The position numbers and the translations under genes are program-made. From positions 434,001 through 498,000 of the forward strand of contig JAVJTE010000020.1 in assembly GCA_040219025.1 (NCBI GenBank): a stretch of DNA of 64,000 nucleotides, in the 5' to 3' direction. This document shows, in pieces, positions 7,886 to 16,967 of this stretch. The first letter of the stretch is position 1; each line of letters opens with the position of its first letter. The stretch is from HT1-32 sp040219025. Lineage in GTDB: Bacteria; Pseudomonadota; Alphaproteobacteria; Rhodospirillales; HT1-32. A model generated the notes under the pieces. It searched no databases, was not told the DNA's origin, and saw only the letters and a list, made by a program, of their open reading frames with translations.

Positions 7886-9433
7886 ATGTCCCTGTTCCGA
7901 TCCTTTGCCACTGTTGCTTCCAACACCCTGGTCAGCCGGGTTCTGGGCTTTGCCCGTGATATCCTGATTGCCTCCACGCTGGGCGCGGGCACCGTTGCGG
8001 ATGCCTTCTTTGCGGCCTTCAAGCTGCCGAACCTGTTTCGCCGCCTGTTTGCCGAAGGTGCGTTCAACGCGGCCTTTGTGCCGATGTATGCCCGGCGGCG
8101 CGAAGGCGACGGGGCGGCGGATGCGCAGGCCTTTGCCGATGCGGTCTTCACCATCATGACGACGGTGCTGATCGGGCTGGTGATTCTGGTTGAGGCCGGG
8201 CTGCCCTGGCTGATGCAGGTGATCACCCCGGGCTTTGCCCTGATTCCGGGCAAAATGGAGCTGGCGACGGACCTGACGCGGATCACCTTTCACTACATCC
8301 TGCTGATCTCGCTGGTGGCGATGATGTCCGGGGTGCTGAATTCCGTCGGCAAGTTCGGTGCGGCGGCGGCCACCCCGATCATTCTGAACCTGACCCTGAT
8401 CGCGGCGATTACCCTGTTTGCCGGACGGGCGGAGACACCGGGCCATGCGCTGGCCTGGGGGGTTGCGGTGGCCGGTGTTCTGCAGTTCCTCTGGGTTGCC
8501 AGTGCCTGCCGTGCCGCTGCCGTGATGCCGCGGCTGCAACGGCCGCGCCTGACCCCTGACGTCAAAACCATGATGGTGCGGATGATTCCCGGCGTCATCG
8601 GGGCCGGGGTCTACCAGATCAACCTGATCGTCGATATGATCATCGCAACGCTGGTTGCGGACGGCGCGCTGTCCTTCCTGTATTTTGCCGACCGGGTAAC
8701 ACAGCTGCCGCTGGGTGTGGTGGGTGTCGCCATCGGTACGGCCCTGCTGCCGCTGCTGAGCCGCCAGCTGCGGGCCGGGCGCGAGGCCGAGGCGATGGCG
8801 AACCAGAACCGGGCTATCGAGATGTCGCTGCTGTTCACCCTGCCGGCGGCGGCAGCACTTGTCATCATTCCCCTGCCGATTGTCGCCACCCTGTTCGAAC
8901 ATGGCCGGTTCAATGAGGCGGACAGCCTTGCAACGGCTGGCGCGCTGGCGGCCTTTGCGGTCGGTCTGCCGGCCTATGTCCTGATCAAGGTGCTGGCGCC
9001 GGGCTTTTTCGCCCGTGAAGATACCCGCACCCCGGTGCGCATTGCCATCGTCGCCCTGATCGCCAATGTGGTCCTCAATCTGGCGCTGATGGGGCCGCTG
9101 GGTCATGTCGGCGTGGCGCTGGCGACGGCGATCAGTGCCTGGCTGAATGTCATTCTGCTGGCGATCACGCTCCGCCGTCGTGGTGGCCTGACCCTTGATG
9201 CCCGGTTGCTGTCGCGGTTGCCCCGGATCGTTGCCGCGACCGCCGGCATGGCGGTGCTGCTATGGTTCCTCCTGCCCTATGCGCAGGCCTGGGATGGCGG
9301 CTCGGCGGCGATGCGTGTTCTGGGGCTGGGGATGCTGATTGCGTCGGGCATGGTCGTCTTCGGCCTGCTGGCACAGCTGACTGGAGCGGCCCGGCTGGCG
9401 GAAATCCGGGCGATGATGCGCCGGACGCCTTGA
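7886..9433 (+). CDS. murJ: Murein biosynthesis lipid II flippase MurJ
   Basis: A 515-residue, roughly 14-helix MATE-like membrane protein of the expected length. The start, SLFRSFATVASNTLVSRVLGFARDI, and LPNLFRRLFAEGAFNAAFVPMY are diagnostic MurJ/MviN sequence, as is GVYQINLIVD in the seventh-helix region. It flips undecaprenyl-linked lipid II across the inner membrane for peptidoglycan synthesis. trpS follows 69 bases downstream in the same direction, a frequent neighbour in alphaproteobacteria, so the two are probably co-transcribed. Confidence 0.95.
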   Translation: MSLFRSFATVASNTLVSRVLGFARDILIASTLGAGTVADAFFAAFKLPNLFRRLFAEGAFNAAFVPMYARRREGDGAADAQAFADAVFTIMTTVLIGLVILVEAGLPWLMQVITPGFALIPGKMELATDLTRITFHYILLISLVAMMSGVLNSVGKFGAAAATPIILNLTLIAAITLFAGRAETPGHALAWGVAVAGVLQFLWVASACRAAAVMPRLQRPRLTPDVKTMMVRMIPGVIGAGVYQINLIVDMIIATLVADGALSFLYFADRVTQLPLGVVGVAIGTALLPLLSRQLRAGREAEAMANQNRAIEMSLLFTLPAAAALVIIPLPIVATLFEHGRFNEADSLATAGALAAFAVGLPAYVLIKVLAPGFFAREDTRTPVRIAIVALIANVVLNLALMGPLGHVGVALATAISAWLNVILLAITLRRRGGLTLDARLLSRLPRIVAATAGMAVLLWFLLPYAQAWDGGSAAMRVLGLGMLIASGMVVFGLLAQLTGAARLAEIRAMMRRTP

Positions 9434-9502
9434 TATTACGGACATCCCGCGCCATAACCCGCGGCCTGCAAGACCTGCTTTTCAACAGACGGTTACATCG
9501 CA

Positions 9503-10501
9503 ATGAAGCGTATTTTCTCCGGCGTTCAGCCGACCGGTAATCTGCATCTCGGGAACTATCTCGGGGCGATCCGTAATTTTGCCCGCCTCCAGAACGACTA
9601 TGAGTGCATCTATTGCATGGTCGACATGCATGCGATCACCGTCTGGCAGGACCCGAAAGAACTGCGCCGCAATACCCGGGAAGTGGCCGCCGGCATGATT
9701 GCCGCCGGCGTCGATCCGGCGAGCAACATCCTGTTTAACCAGAGCCAGGTTTCGGCACATGCTGAACTGGCCTGGATCTTCAATTGTGTTGCGCGCCTCG
9801 GCTGGCTGGACCGGATGACCCAGTTCAAGGAGAAGGCCGGCAAGGACAAGGAACGGGCCTCCACCGGGCTTTATGTCTATCCGAACCTGATGGCGGCTGA
9901 CATTCTGATCTACAAGGCGACCCATGTACCGGTCGGTGAAGACCAGAAACAGCATCTGGAACTGGCCCGAGATATTGCGCAGAAGTTCAACCATGATTAC
10001 GGGGTTGACTGTCTGCCGGTGGTGGAGCCGATCATTTCCGGTCCGGCAACGCGGGTGATGAGCCTGCGGGATGGCGCAAAGAAAATGAGCAAGTCCGATC
10101 CGTCGGATGCCTCGCGCATTACGATGACCGATGATGCGGATACCATTGCCCGCAAGATCAAGAAGGCGAAAAGCGACGCCGAGATGTTGCCGATCGATCC
10201 GGTGGGTCTTGAAGGCCGCCCGGAAGCCCGCAATCTGGTCGGCATCTATGCCGCGCTGGCTGACATCACGGCGGAAGAAGTACTGCGGACGTTTGGTGGT
10301 CAGGGCTTTGGCACTTTCAAACCGGCTCTGGCCGATCTGGCCGTGGAAAAGCTGGCCCCGATCTCGGCGGATATGAAGCGGCTGATGGATGATCCCGATC
10401 ATCTCGACGGTATTCTGCGTGCCGGTGCGGAAAAGGCCCATGAACTGGCCCGGCCAGTCCTGCGTGAAGTGCAGGATATCGTGGGCTTTCTGCACCCGTA
10501 A
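9503..10501 (+). CDS. trpS: Tryptophan-tRNA ligase
   Basis: A 332-residue class I aminoacyl-tRNA synthetase charging tRNA-Trp. The HIGH-type signature is HLGN at residues 15-18 inside GNLHLGNYLG, and KMSKS is intact at 194-198. GEDQKQHLELARDIA is the standard TrpRS core. Length and motif spacing are normal for the bacterial enzyme. It follows murJ and is closed by a clear hairpin terminator at 10514-10552. Confidence 0.97.
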   Translation: MKRIFSGVQPTGNLHLGNYLGAIRNFARLQNDYECIYCMVDMHAITVWQDPKELRRNTREVAAGMIAAGVDPASNILFNQSQVSAHAELAWIFNCVARLGWLDRMTQFKEKAGKDKERASTGLYVYPNLMAADILIYKATHVPVGEDQKQHLELARDIAQKFNHDYGVDCLPVVEPIISGPATRVMSLRDGAKKMSKSDPSDASRITMTDDADTIARKIKKAKSDAEMLPIDPVGLEGRPEARNLVGIYAALADITAEEVLRTFGGQGFGTFKPALADLAVEKLAPISADMKRLMDDPDHLDGILRAGAEKAHELARPVLREVQDIVGFLHP

Positions 10502-10513
10502 ATCAGCTGTCAT

Positions 10514-10552
10514 GCCCCGCCGCCCGCGAGGTGGCGGGGCTGACTTTCTTTT
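10514..10552 (+). terminator. Rho-independent terminator after trpS
   Basis: GCCCCGCC at 10514-10521 pairs with GGCGGGGC at 10533-10540 around an 11-base loop and is followed by a T-rich run, TGACTTTCTTTT. It lies 13 bases after the trpS stop and should end the murJ-trpS transcript. Confidence 0.8.
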
Positions 10553-10607
10553 GTCGTCACCGGGATGCTAGTCTGCCGGTCGTCTGAACCCGTCCGGGGC
10601 CATTGCC

Positions 10608-11228
10608 ATGACCGATTCCCATCACATCACCACCGCAGAGCAGCTTGAATCACTCTATGGCCAGCCCTCCTTCACGGCGCTGGACAAGGAGGTGGACCAT
10701 ATCACGCCGCATTACCGGCAGATGATCGCGGCCTCGCCCTTCGTGGTGCTGTCGACGGTCGGGCCGGAGGGGACGGACTGTTCACCCCGGGGTGACCCGC
10801 CGGGCTTTGTGCAGGTGCTGGATGACCGCACCGTCGCCCTGCCGGACCGGCCCGGGAATAACCGGATCGATTCGCTGCGCAATATCGTCCGCGACCCCCG
10901 TGTGTCCCTGCTGTTTCTGATTCCCGGCATGGGCGAGACGCTGCGGATCAACGGTGAAGCGGTGATCAGCACCGACCCTGATCTGATGGCCGGCTTTACG
11001 ATGCAGGGCAAACTGCCGCAAAGCCTGCTGGTGGTGACGGTCGGGCGGATCTATTTCCAGTGCCAGAAGGCGCTTGCCCGCTCGCGGCTGTGGCAGGCGG
11101 ATGCTCAGGTCGACCGGGCGTCACTGCCCACCGCCGGTGACATCATCAAGGGGCTGACCCGGGCAGAATTTGATAACCGCCAGTATGATGCGGACTATCC
11201 GGAACGGATGAAGCGAACGATTTACTGA
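10608..11228 (+). CDS. FMN-dependent PPOX-class flavoprotein
   Basis: A 206-residue pyridoxamine-5'-phosphate-oxidase-like split-barrel protein. FVVLSTVGPEGTDCSPRGDPPGFVQV and LPDRPGNNRIDSLRNIVRDPRVSLLFLIPG are the strands and loops that bind FMN in the MSMEG_1061-like group; these are usually poorly characterised oxidoreductases, not PLP synthesis enzymes. KALARSRLW in the C-terminal part is also characteristic. It stands alone between the trpS terminator and a convergent DUF1801 gene. Confidence 0.85.
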   Translation: MTDSHHITTAEQLESLYGQPSFTALDKEVDHITPHYRQMIAASPFVVLSTVGPEGTDCSPRGDPPGFVQVLDDRTVALPDRPGNNRIDSLRNIVRDPRVSLLFLIPGMGETLRINGEAVISTDPDLMAGFTMQGKLPQSLLVVTVGRIYFQCQKALARSRLWQADAQVDRASLPTAGDIIKGLTRAEFDNRQYDADYPERMKRTIY

Positions 11229-11236
11229 CGCCGGTA

Positions 11237-11632
11237 TCACCGCTGTTTCTTGCGGGCGTGATAGGTCAGCGCCAGCGCAATGCAGTGCGCAAGCTCTCTG
11301 TCCGGCAACGGTCCTGACCCGTCGATCAGCAGGGCCCGGCTGCCTGCGAACCTGAATTTATCCCCGTAATGCTGCCGGAATTCCTCGATCAGTCCGGTCT
11401 GGCAATGCACATACACTGCAAGACAGCCATTATCCGCCCCGATCCGCACCGTGGTGCCAACGGCTTTGCGGACCGGAAGCCAGGCGGGCTGCCCCCATTT
11501 CAGACATTCCGTCACACCCCCGGTTTCCGGCAGGGTTCGGGCAGTCTCGCGGATCAGGTCGCGTATATGCAGAGCCGACGGCAGGATCTCCGGTGGCATC
11601 TGGTCGAAGGCGGTTCTGATGTCCGGATCCAT
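11237..11632 (-). CDS. DUF1801 (YdhG-like) domain protein
   Basis: About 131 residues starting at the ATG at 11632 (MDPDIRTAFDQMPPE). ECLKWGQPAWLPVR is the core signature of the DUF1801/YdhG fold, related to frataxin-like iron-binding domains, and YVHCQTGLIEEFRQHYG and LALTYHARKK match the later conserved blocks. An in-frame start 105 bases upstream exists, but the extra residues do not look like the family. Function unknown. It ends 8 bases from the convergent PPOX gene. Confidence 0.75.
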   Translation of the reverse strand: MDPDIRTAFDQMPPEILPSALHIRDLIRETARTLPETGGVTECLKWGQPAWLPVRKAVGTTVRIGADNGCLAVYVHCQTGLIEEFRQHYGDKFRFAGSRALLIDGSGPLPDRELAHCIALALTYHARKKQR

Positions 11633-11772
11633 GCTGCCTCTGCTGTTCTGTGCCGATGTCAGAAGGATATCAGGAAGCAGGCGGATTCTCGACACCGCTT
11701 TATCCGCATGCCGTGACGGATTAGTCTCCGCCCGCATCCGGCTGTCTGCCGCTTCATTCAGGGTTTATCGTC

Positions 11773-12957
11773 ATGCCATCTGCCGCGCGAAAATTTGACG
11801 TGATCGTCATCGGTGCCGGTGCTGCGGGGATGATGTGTGCGCTGACGGCCGGTGGTCGCGGGCGTCGGGTCCTGCTGCTGGATCATGCGGAGAAGGTCGG
11901 CAAGAAGATCCTGATATCCGGTGGCGGGCGCTGCAATTTCACCAATCTGTATTGCGAGCCCGGGAATTTCCTTTCCGGGAACCCGCATTTCTGCAAGTCG
12001 GCGCTGGCCCGCTATACCCAGTATGACTTTATCGAAATGGTCGATCGTCACGCTATCGCCTGGCATGAGAAGACGCTGGGGCAACTGTTCTGTGATGAGT
12101 CCGCGCGACAGATCGTCGCCATGCTGACGGCGGAATGTGACGGGGCAGGGGTGGAAACCCGCACCGGTTGCGCGGTGACTGCGGTCAGCCGCTCTGATCA
12201 TTTCCAGGTTGAAACCGGTCAGGGGGATTTCACCGCGTCCTCACTGGTTCTGGCAACCGGCGGGCTGTCGATTCCAAAGATGGGAGCAACCGGGTTTGCG
12301 CACCAGATTGCCCGGCAATTTGACCTGCCGCTGACCGATATCCGTCCCGGCCTTGTGCCCCTGACCTTTGCCGGGGAGATCCGGGACATGATGACGGGGC
12401 TCAGCGGTGTGGCCCTGAACTGTGTGGCAACAGCAGGGACTGCCGCGTTTCAGGAGGCGATGCTGTTTACCCATCGCGGCCTGTCCGGCCCGGCGATCCT
12501 GCAGGCGTCATCCTACTGGCGGCATGGCGGTGATATCCGGCTCGACATGCTGCCGGGCGAGGTGGCGGCAGACAGGCTGGTTGATCTGAAGGCGGTACGC
12601 CCCCGCGCCGAGGTGAAGACGGTCCTGGCCGATCTGCTCCCCTCCCGGCTGGCGGCGGCGCTGGCGGACCGGCTGCCCGCGAAGCCGATGGGGGATATTC
12701 CGGATCGCGACCTCCGGGGCTTCGGGCAGATGCTGAATGACTGGTGCCTGACCCCGGCAGGGAGCGAGGGTTATGCCAAGGCCGAAGTGACGCTGGGTGG
12801 CATCTCGACCGATGCCCTGTCATCGAAAAGCATGGAGGCCCGGACGGTTCCCGGCCTGTTTGTCATTGGCGAAGCTGTTGATGTGACGGGCTGGCTCGGC
12901 GGCTATAATTTTCAGTGGGCCTGGTCGAGCGGCCATGCGGCGGGTCTCGTCGCCTGA
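11773..12957 (+). CDS. HI0933/YhiN-type NAD(P)/FAD-dependent flavoprotein
   Basis: A 394-residue flavoprotein. GAGAAG near residues 14-19 binds the FAD ADP moiety, and KILISGGGRCNFTN is the hallmark of the HI0933-like (BaiN) family. The C-terminal LGGISTDALSSKSMEARTVPGLFVIGEAVDVTGWLGGYNFQWAWSSG is also diagnostic. Family members are flavin oxidoreductases; the physiological substrate is generally unknown, although a bile-acid relative (BaiN) reduces steroid double bonds. No operon partner is visible. Confidence 0.9.
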   Translation: MPSAARKFDVIVIGAGAAGMMCALTAGGRGRRVLLLDHAEKVGKKILISGGGRCNFTNLYCEPGNFLSGNPHFCKSALARYTQYDFIEMVDRHAIAWHEKTLGQLFCDESARQIVAMLTAECDGAGVETRTGCAVTAVSRSDHFQVETGQGDFTASSLVLATGGLSIPKMGATGFAHQIARQFDLPLTDIRPGLVPLTFAGEIRDMMTGLSGVALNCVATAGTAAFQEAMLFTHRGLSGPAILQASSYWRHGGDIRLDMLPGEVAADRLVDLKAVRPRAEVKTVLADLLPSRLAAALADRLPAKPMGDIPDRDLRGFGQMLNDWCLTPAGSEGYAKAEVTLGGISTDALSSKSMEARTVPGLFVIGEAVDVTGWLGGYNFQWAWSSGHAAGLVA

Positions 12958-12973
12958 CGACCGCCGGGTCGCC

Positions 12974-13945
12974 CTATTGCTCGATATCCTCGTCCAGAAA
13001 GACCCGGATGATATCGTCAAAGCTCTGCTCTGCGGTGAAGCCGAGAGCCAGGGCCCGGCTGGCATCAAACCGTTCCGGCCAGCCGGCAATGACCTGCCGG
13101 ATCGCCGGGTCCGGCTGGTGGCGGATCAGTTTGACGGCGGCGTCTCCCCCATGCCGGCGGAGTGCCTCGATCTGTTCACCGACGGTGGCGCTGACACCCG
13201 GCATGTTGAGAGTGCGCCGGTTGCCGATCAGGCTGCTGTCCATCACGCAGGCATGGGCCAGATAGCCGGCGGCAGCACGCGGGCTGGCGAACCAGTGACG
13301 TACATCTGTATCAACCGGCAGGATGGCCTCGCGGCCTTGCAGGGGTTCGCGAAGGATGCCGGAGAAGAAGCCGGAAGCGGCCTTGTTCGGCTTGCCGGGC
13401 CGGATGCAGATCGTGGGGACACGAATGCCGATGCCGTCGATAAAGCCGCGCCGGGTATAATCGGACAACAGCATCTCGCCGATGACTTTCTGGACCCCGT
13501 AACTGTTCTGGGGTGAATTGATGAAATCGTCGGGGATGCTTTCCGGATAGGGGCCACCAAAGGTGGCGACGGAGGAGGTGAAGATAAAGCGCGGGCAGTA
13601 GGGTGAATTGGCCCCCTCCAGCCGGATGGCCTCCAGCAGATTGCGGGTGCCCTCCATATTGACCCGGTAGCCCTTCTCGAAATCCGCTTCCGCCTCGCCC
13701 GAGACGACAGCGGCGAGGTGAATAATCAGGTCAGGGTGATCGGCGATCAGGGGGGCGATAGCCGATGGATTGGTGATATCGCAGGTAACGGGCCTGATCT
13801 CGCAGGTGAAACCATCGGGTACGGGCGGCGGTGTGATATCGGCCAGGGTCAGTTTCCCGATGGCCGCCGGCCCTTCGCCCCGGGCAAAGGCGGCAAGCAA
13901 TTTGGCACCGATCATGCCGCCGGCACCGGTTATGAGAATATGCAT
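12974..13945 (-). CDS. denD: D-erythronate dehydrogenase-like NAD-dependent epimerase/dehydratase
   Basis: A 323-residue extended SDR. GAGGMIG near the N-terminus binds NAD. TSSVATFGGPYPESIPDDF and the catalytic YGVQK are placed as in DenD, and RVPTICIRPGKPNKAASGFFSGILREPLQG is very characteristic of that enzyme, which oxidises D-erythronate at C2 at the entry of tetronate catabolism. The other den/ltn genes (OtnK kinase, OtnC aldolase, OtnI isomerase) are absent here, so the assignment rests on sequence alone. ATG 13945 was chosen over a start 39 bases upstream. Confidence 0.78.
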   Translation of the reverse strand: MHILITGAGGMIGAKLLAAFARGEGPAAIGKLTLADITPPPVPDGFTCEIRPVTCDITNPSAIAPLIADHPDLIIHLAAVVSGEAEADFEKGYRVNMEGTRNLLEAIRLEGANSPYCPRFIFTSSVATFGGPYPESIPDDFINSPQNSYGVQKVIGEMLLSDYTRRGFIDGIGIRVPTICIRPGKPNKAASGFFSGILREPLQGREAILPVDTDVRHWFASPRAAAGYLAHACVMDSSLIGNRRTLNMPGVSATVGEQIEALRRHGGDAAVKLIRHQPDPAIRQVIAGWPERFDASRALALGFTAEQSFDDIIRVFLDEDIEQ

Positions 13946-14168
13946 CAGACGATCATCCGGATTCCGGTAAACAGGGGGAAGCATATCATTCCCGAAGCCA
14001 ACGAACAGACCAAATCAGAGCCCCGCGTTCTTCTCCGGCGGCTTGTCCCGGATTCTGCGGACGACAGAAAATTCATTACTTTCAATGGATCGTAGCCGCC
14101 ACCGGGACTATACAGAACAGAAGCGTGATGTTCCCCCGGCGTACCGGAAAACTGACAGGCCGACCCTT

Positions 14169-14900
14169 ATGCAGATGAATGCCGACGCCATTGCAGAACT
14201 TGCCGACCCCTCGGTGTTGCGTGTTGCCATGAATATGGGCAACAAGCTGCTGACCAGCGGCCTTGATGAACGGGGGGTGCCGCAGGGTGTCGGGCCCGAT
14301 GTGCTGCGCTCTGTTGCTGCGGCGCTGGGTTTGCGCAGTGACATTCTGCCGTTTGCCATGCCCGGCGATATCATTGATGCGGCTGCCGCCGGGTCGTGGG
14401 ATCTGGCGCAGATGGCTTTTGAGCCGAAACGGGCTGAACTGGTGGATTTCACGGCCAGCTTCGTCGAGGTTGCGGCGACCTATCTGGTTGCGCCGGGTTC
14501 TGACTTTCAGGCTCCGGCAGAGCTGGACCAGCCGGGTGTCCGGATCGCGGTACCGGCCCGTGCCGGTTATGACCATTTTCTGACCCGCAACCTCCGCCAT
14601 GCGACGCTGCATCGCGGGGCAAACCACCGGGCTGCCTTTGAGCTGTTTGTCGCTGAGGGGCTGGAGGCTTTTGCCGGGCTGGCACCGGCGCTGGGAGCAT
14701 ATGCAAAGGAATATCCGGGATCGCGGATTCTGCCCGGCTCTTTTACGACCATGGGACAGGCGGTGGCGACGCGCCCCGGCCACCCGGCGCTGCATGCCTT
14801 TGCCGGGCAGGTCATTGCCGATCTGAAGACCAGCGGTGAAATCGCTGAAATTGTCGCCCGGCACGGCATGGCCGGCAAGCTGCAGGTTCCGTCATCCTGA
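14169..14900 (+). CDS. Periplasmic-binding-protein-like (SBP_bac_3) protein lacking a signal peptide
   Basis: About 243 residues with the fold of family 3 amino-acid-binding proteins: LRVAMNMGNKLL, GVGPDVLRSVAAALGL, LAQMAFEPKRAELVDFTASFVEVAATYLV, RIAVPARAGYDHFL and FTTMGQAVATRPGHPALHAFAGQVI line up with the two-lobed ligand-binding core. No Sec or Tat signal or lipobox is seen in front of the domain, even when upstream in-frame starts (14043, 14085) are considered, so it may be cytoplasmic. No permease or ATPase is adjacent. It opens a co-directional block running to about 20.5 kb. The start is uncertain. Confidence 0.65.
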   Translation: MQMNADAIAELADPSVLRVAMNMGNKLLTSGLDERGVPQGVGPDVLRSVAAALGLRSDILPFAMPGDIIDAAAAGSWDLAQMAFEPKRAELVDFTASFVEVAATYLVAPGSDFQAPAELDQPGVRIAVPARAGYDHFLTRNLRHATLHRGANHRAAFELFVAEGLEAFAGLAPALGAYAKEYPGSRILPGSFTTMGQAVATRPGHPALHAFAGQVIADLKTSGEIAEIVARHGMAGKLQVPSS

Positions 14901-14963
14901 CAGGCCGGGGTTTTCATCTGTCGGCGTTTGCGTGGTTCAGGGCTGTGCGGTTAGGCTGCCGGT

Positions 14964-15674
14964 ATGCCTGACGATATCATCCTGCTTTCCGAACGCATCA
15001 GTACCGATCCGCTGGTGACAATGCTGACCGGCGCCAATCCGGATCTGGTCATCCATCATGCCGATACGCTGGCCAAGCTCCGCCGGGTTATTGATCCGTC
15101 CCGGCGCCAGCGCCTGATTTCCTATCACACCCGTGTCATTGTCCCGGCGGACATTCTGGAAGCGATTGGTCCGGCCTATAATTTTCACCCGGGGCCGCCC
15201 CGCCGTCCCGGCCTGTTTCCCGGCACCTGGGCGCTGTATGAAGGTGATCGCCAGTTTGGCGCGACCGTGCATGAGATGACGGCGACGGTCGACAGTGGCC
15301 CGATTGTCGGCCTGGGCTGGTTCGATATCGAGCCGGAGATGACCATTCTGGAACTCGACAGCCTGACCCATGAACTGATGCGTGACCTGTTCCGCCAGCT
15401 GGCCCCGCTGCTGGCCCCGCTGCTGGCCGGTGCGGATGGCCGGCTGGAGCCGGTCGACGTGTCGTGGAGCGGGCGCAAGACCACCCGCCGGGACTATGAG
15501 GCCCTGCTGGAGCTGCCGGCCGATGTCGATGCGTTCGAGTTCCATCGCCGGTTGCGCGCGGTTGGTATCGGGCCGGAACATGCCCTGCATTTCTATCTGC
15601 ATGGCCGGAAATTTGCGCTGGATGCCGGCGATATGGGTGACATTGTCATCGGCGGCGAAAAAGTGGAGATCTGA
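14964..15674 (+). CDS. Formyltransferase-fold protein (methionyl-tRNA formyltransferase-like)
   Basis: A 236-residue protein with the N-terminal catalytic domain of formyltransferases. NFHPGPP carries the catalytic Asn73 and His75, and Asp110 lies in TVDSGPIVG, giving the Asn-His-Asp set that uses 10-formyl-tetrahydrofolate. It is shorter than methionyl-tRNA formyltransferase (about 310 residues) and lacks its C-terminal tRNA-binding domain, so a small-molecule or sugar-amine acceptor is more likely. It ends 5 bases before the CoA-transferase start, suggesting co-transcription. Confidence 0.8.
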   Translation: MPDDIILLSERISTDPLVTMLTGANPDLVIHHADTLAKLRRVIDPSRRQRLISYHTRVIVPADILEAIGPAYNFHPGPPRRPGLFPGTWALYEGDRQFGATVHEMTATVDSGPIVGLGWFDIEPEMTILELDSLTHELMRDLFRQLAPLLAPLLAGADGRLEPVDVSWSGRKTTRRDYEALLELPADVDAFEFHRRLRAVGIGPEHALHFYLHGRKFALDAGDMGDIVIGGEKVEI

Positions 15675-15679
15675 ACAGC

Positions 15680-16882
15680 ATGAACGAGACCCCGACACGC
15701 ACCCCGCTGGCGGGTCTGCGCATTCTGGAATTCGTCCATATGGTCATGGGGCCGAGTTGCGGGCTGATACTGGCGGACCTTGGTGCGGATGTGATCAAGA
15801 TCGAAGCCGTTGGCGACGGCGATTCAACCCGTCGTCTGATGGGCTCCGGTGCCGGTTTTCACCCGACCTTCAACCGGAACAAGCGAAGCCTGGCGATCAA
15901 TATCAAGGATCCGGAAGGCCTGAAAGTGCTGCACCGGCTGGTTGCGACGGCTGATGCGGTGACCGAGAATTTCCGGCCGGGGGTGATGGACCGTCTGGGC
16001 CTTGGTTATGAGGCACTGAAGGGGATCCGGCCGGATCTGATCTATTGTTCGATGAAGGGCTTCATGCCCGGTCCCTATGAAAACCGCACCGCGCTGGACG
16101 AGGTGGTGCAGATGATGGGCGGTCTGGCCTATATGACCGGCCCGCCCGGTCGTCCGCTGCGGGCCGGTACCTCGGTCAATGACATCATGGGCGGCATGTT
16201 CGGGGCCATCGGCATCATGGCGGCATTGCGGGAGCGTGATGCAACCGGCAAGGGCGCACATGTGCAAAGCGCCCTGTTCGAGAACAACATTTTTCTGGTC
16301 GCCCAGCATATGGCCCAGTTTGCGGTGACCGGCAAGGCGGCGGACCCGATGCCGAACCGGATTTCGGCCTGGGGCATCTATGATGTTTTCATCACATCGG
16401 ATGACGAACAGGTTTTTCTGGGTGTGGTCAGTGACAAGCAATGGCCGGTGTTCTGTGAAGCCTTTGGCGCGCCTGATCTGGCGGCAGACGAAAGCCTGCG
16501 GACAAACAATCAGAGGGTTGCATCGCGCGAAAGGCTGATCCCCGTTATCGGCGAGATCTGCCGCCGCTACAACAAGGCGGAACTGATCGCGAAATGCGAG
16601 TCGGTCGGCCTGCCGCATGCGCCGATCACCCGTCCCGAAGACCTGTATGATGACCCGCATCTGAACCGGTCCGATGGCCTGGTTGACCTGCATCTGGATA
16701 CGGACGGCAAGGCGACCCGGATTCCGTCACTGCCGCTGGCCATTGATGGCAGGCGACCGGCTGTCCGCCGGGACCTTCCGTCGGTTGGTCAGCACAGTCG
16801 CGAACTGCTGCAGGAGATCGGGTTGCAGCCTGCCGAGATAGAACAGCTCTACAAGTCCGGGGTGGTTTCCGGCGGCGCATGA
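15680..16882 (+). CDS. CaiB/BaiF-type (family III) CoA-transferase
   Basis: A 400-residue family III CoA-transferase. GLRILEFVHMVMGPSCGLILADLGADVIKIE is the standard N-terminus, and FNRNKRSLAINIKDPEG and DAVTENFRPGVMDRLGLGYEAL are highly conserved CoA-site blocks. The probable catalytic aspartate is Asp140 in TALDEVVQMMGG. Such enzymes move CoA from an acyl-CoA donor to a free carboxylic acid via an aspartyl-CoA anhydride. Its neighbours include a citryl-CoA-lyase-like gene, so the product may be a branched hydroxy-dicarboxylyl- or tricarboxylyl-CoA that the lyase then cleaves (inference). Confidence 0.9.
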   Translation: MNETPTRTPLAGLRILEFVHMVMGPSCGLILADLGADVIKIEAVGDGDSTRRLMGSGAGFHPTFNRNKRSLAINIKDPEGLKVLHRLVATADAVTENFRPGVMDRLGLGYEALKGIRPDLIYCSMKGFMPGPYENRTALDEVVQMMGGLAYMTGPPGRPLRAGTSVNDIMGGMFGAIGIMAALRERDATGKGAHVQSALFENNIFLVAQHMAQFAVTGKAADPMPNRISAWGIYDVFITSDDEQVFLGVVSDKQWPVFCEAFGAPDLAADESLRTNNQRVASRERLIPVIGEICRRYNKAELIAKCESVGLPHAPITRPEDLYDDPHLNRSDGLVDLHLDTDGKATRIPSLPLAIDGRRPAVRRDLPSVGQHSRELLQEIGLQPAEIEQLYKSGVVSGGA

Positions 16883-16967
16883 CCTTTCCGGTACCGGCAA
16901 GCCGTTAAGGTTCGCCGCATCTTCAGATAGCGCTTGATGATACTGCCGCCGGTTGAAAGACTTCGTC

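Noticed and set aside
7859..9106. Long minus-strand frame of 415 codons opposite murJ
   Set aside because: Amino-acid composition is extreme (Gln, Arg, Gly, His rich) as expected for an antisense shadow of a GC-rich gene, and murJ is unmistakable on the plus strand.
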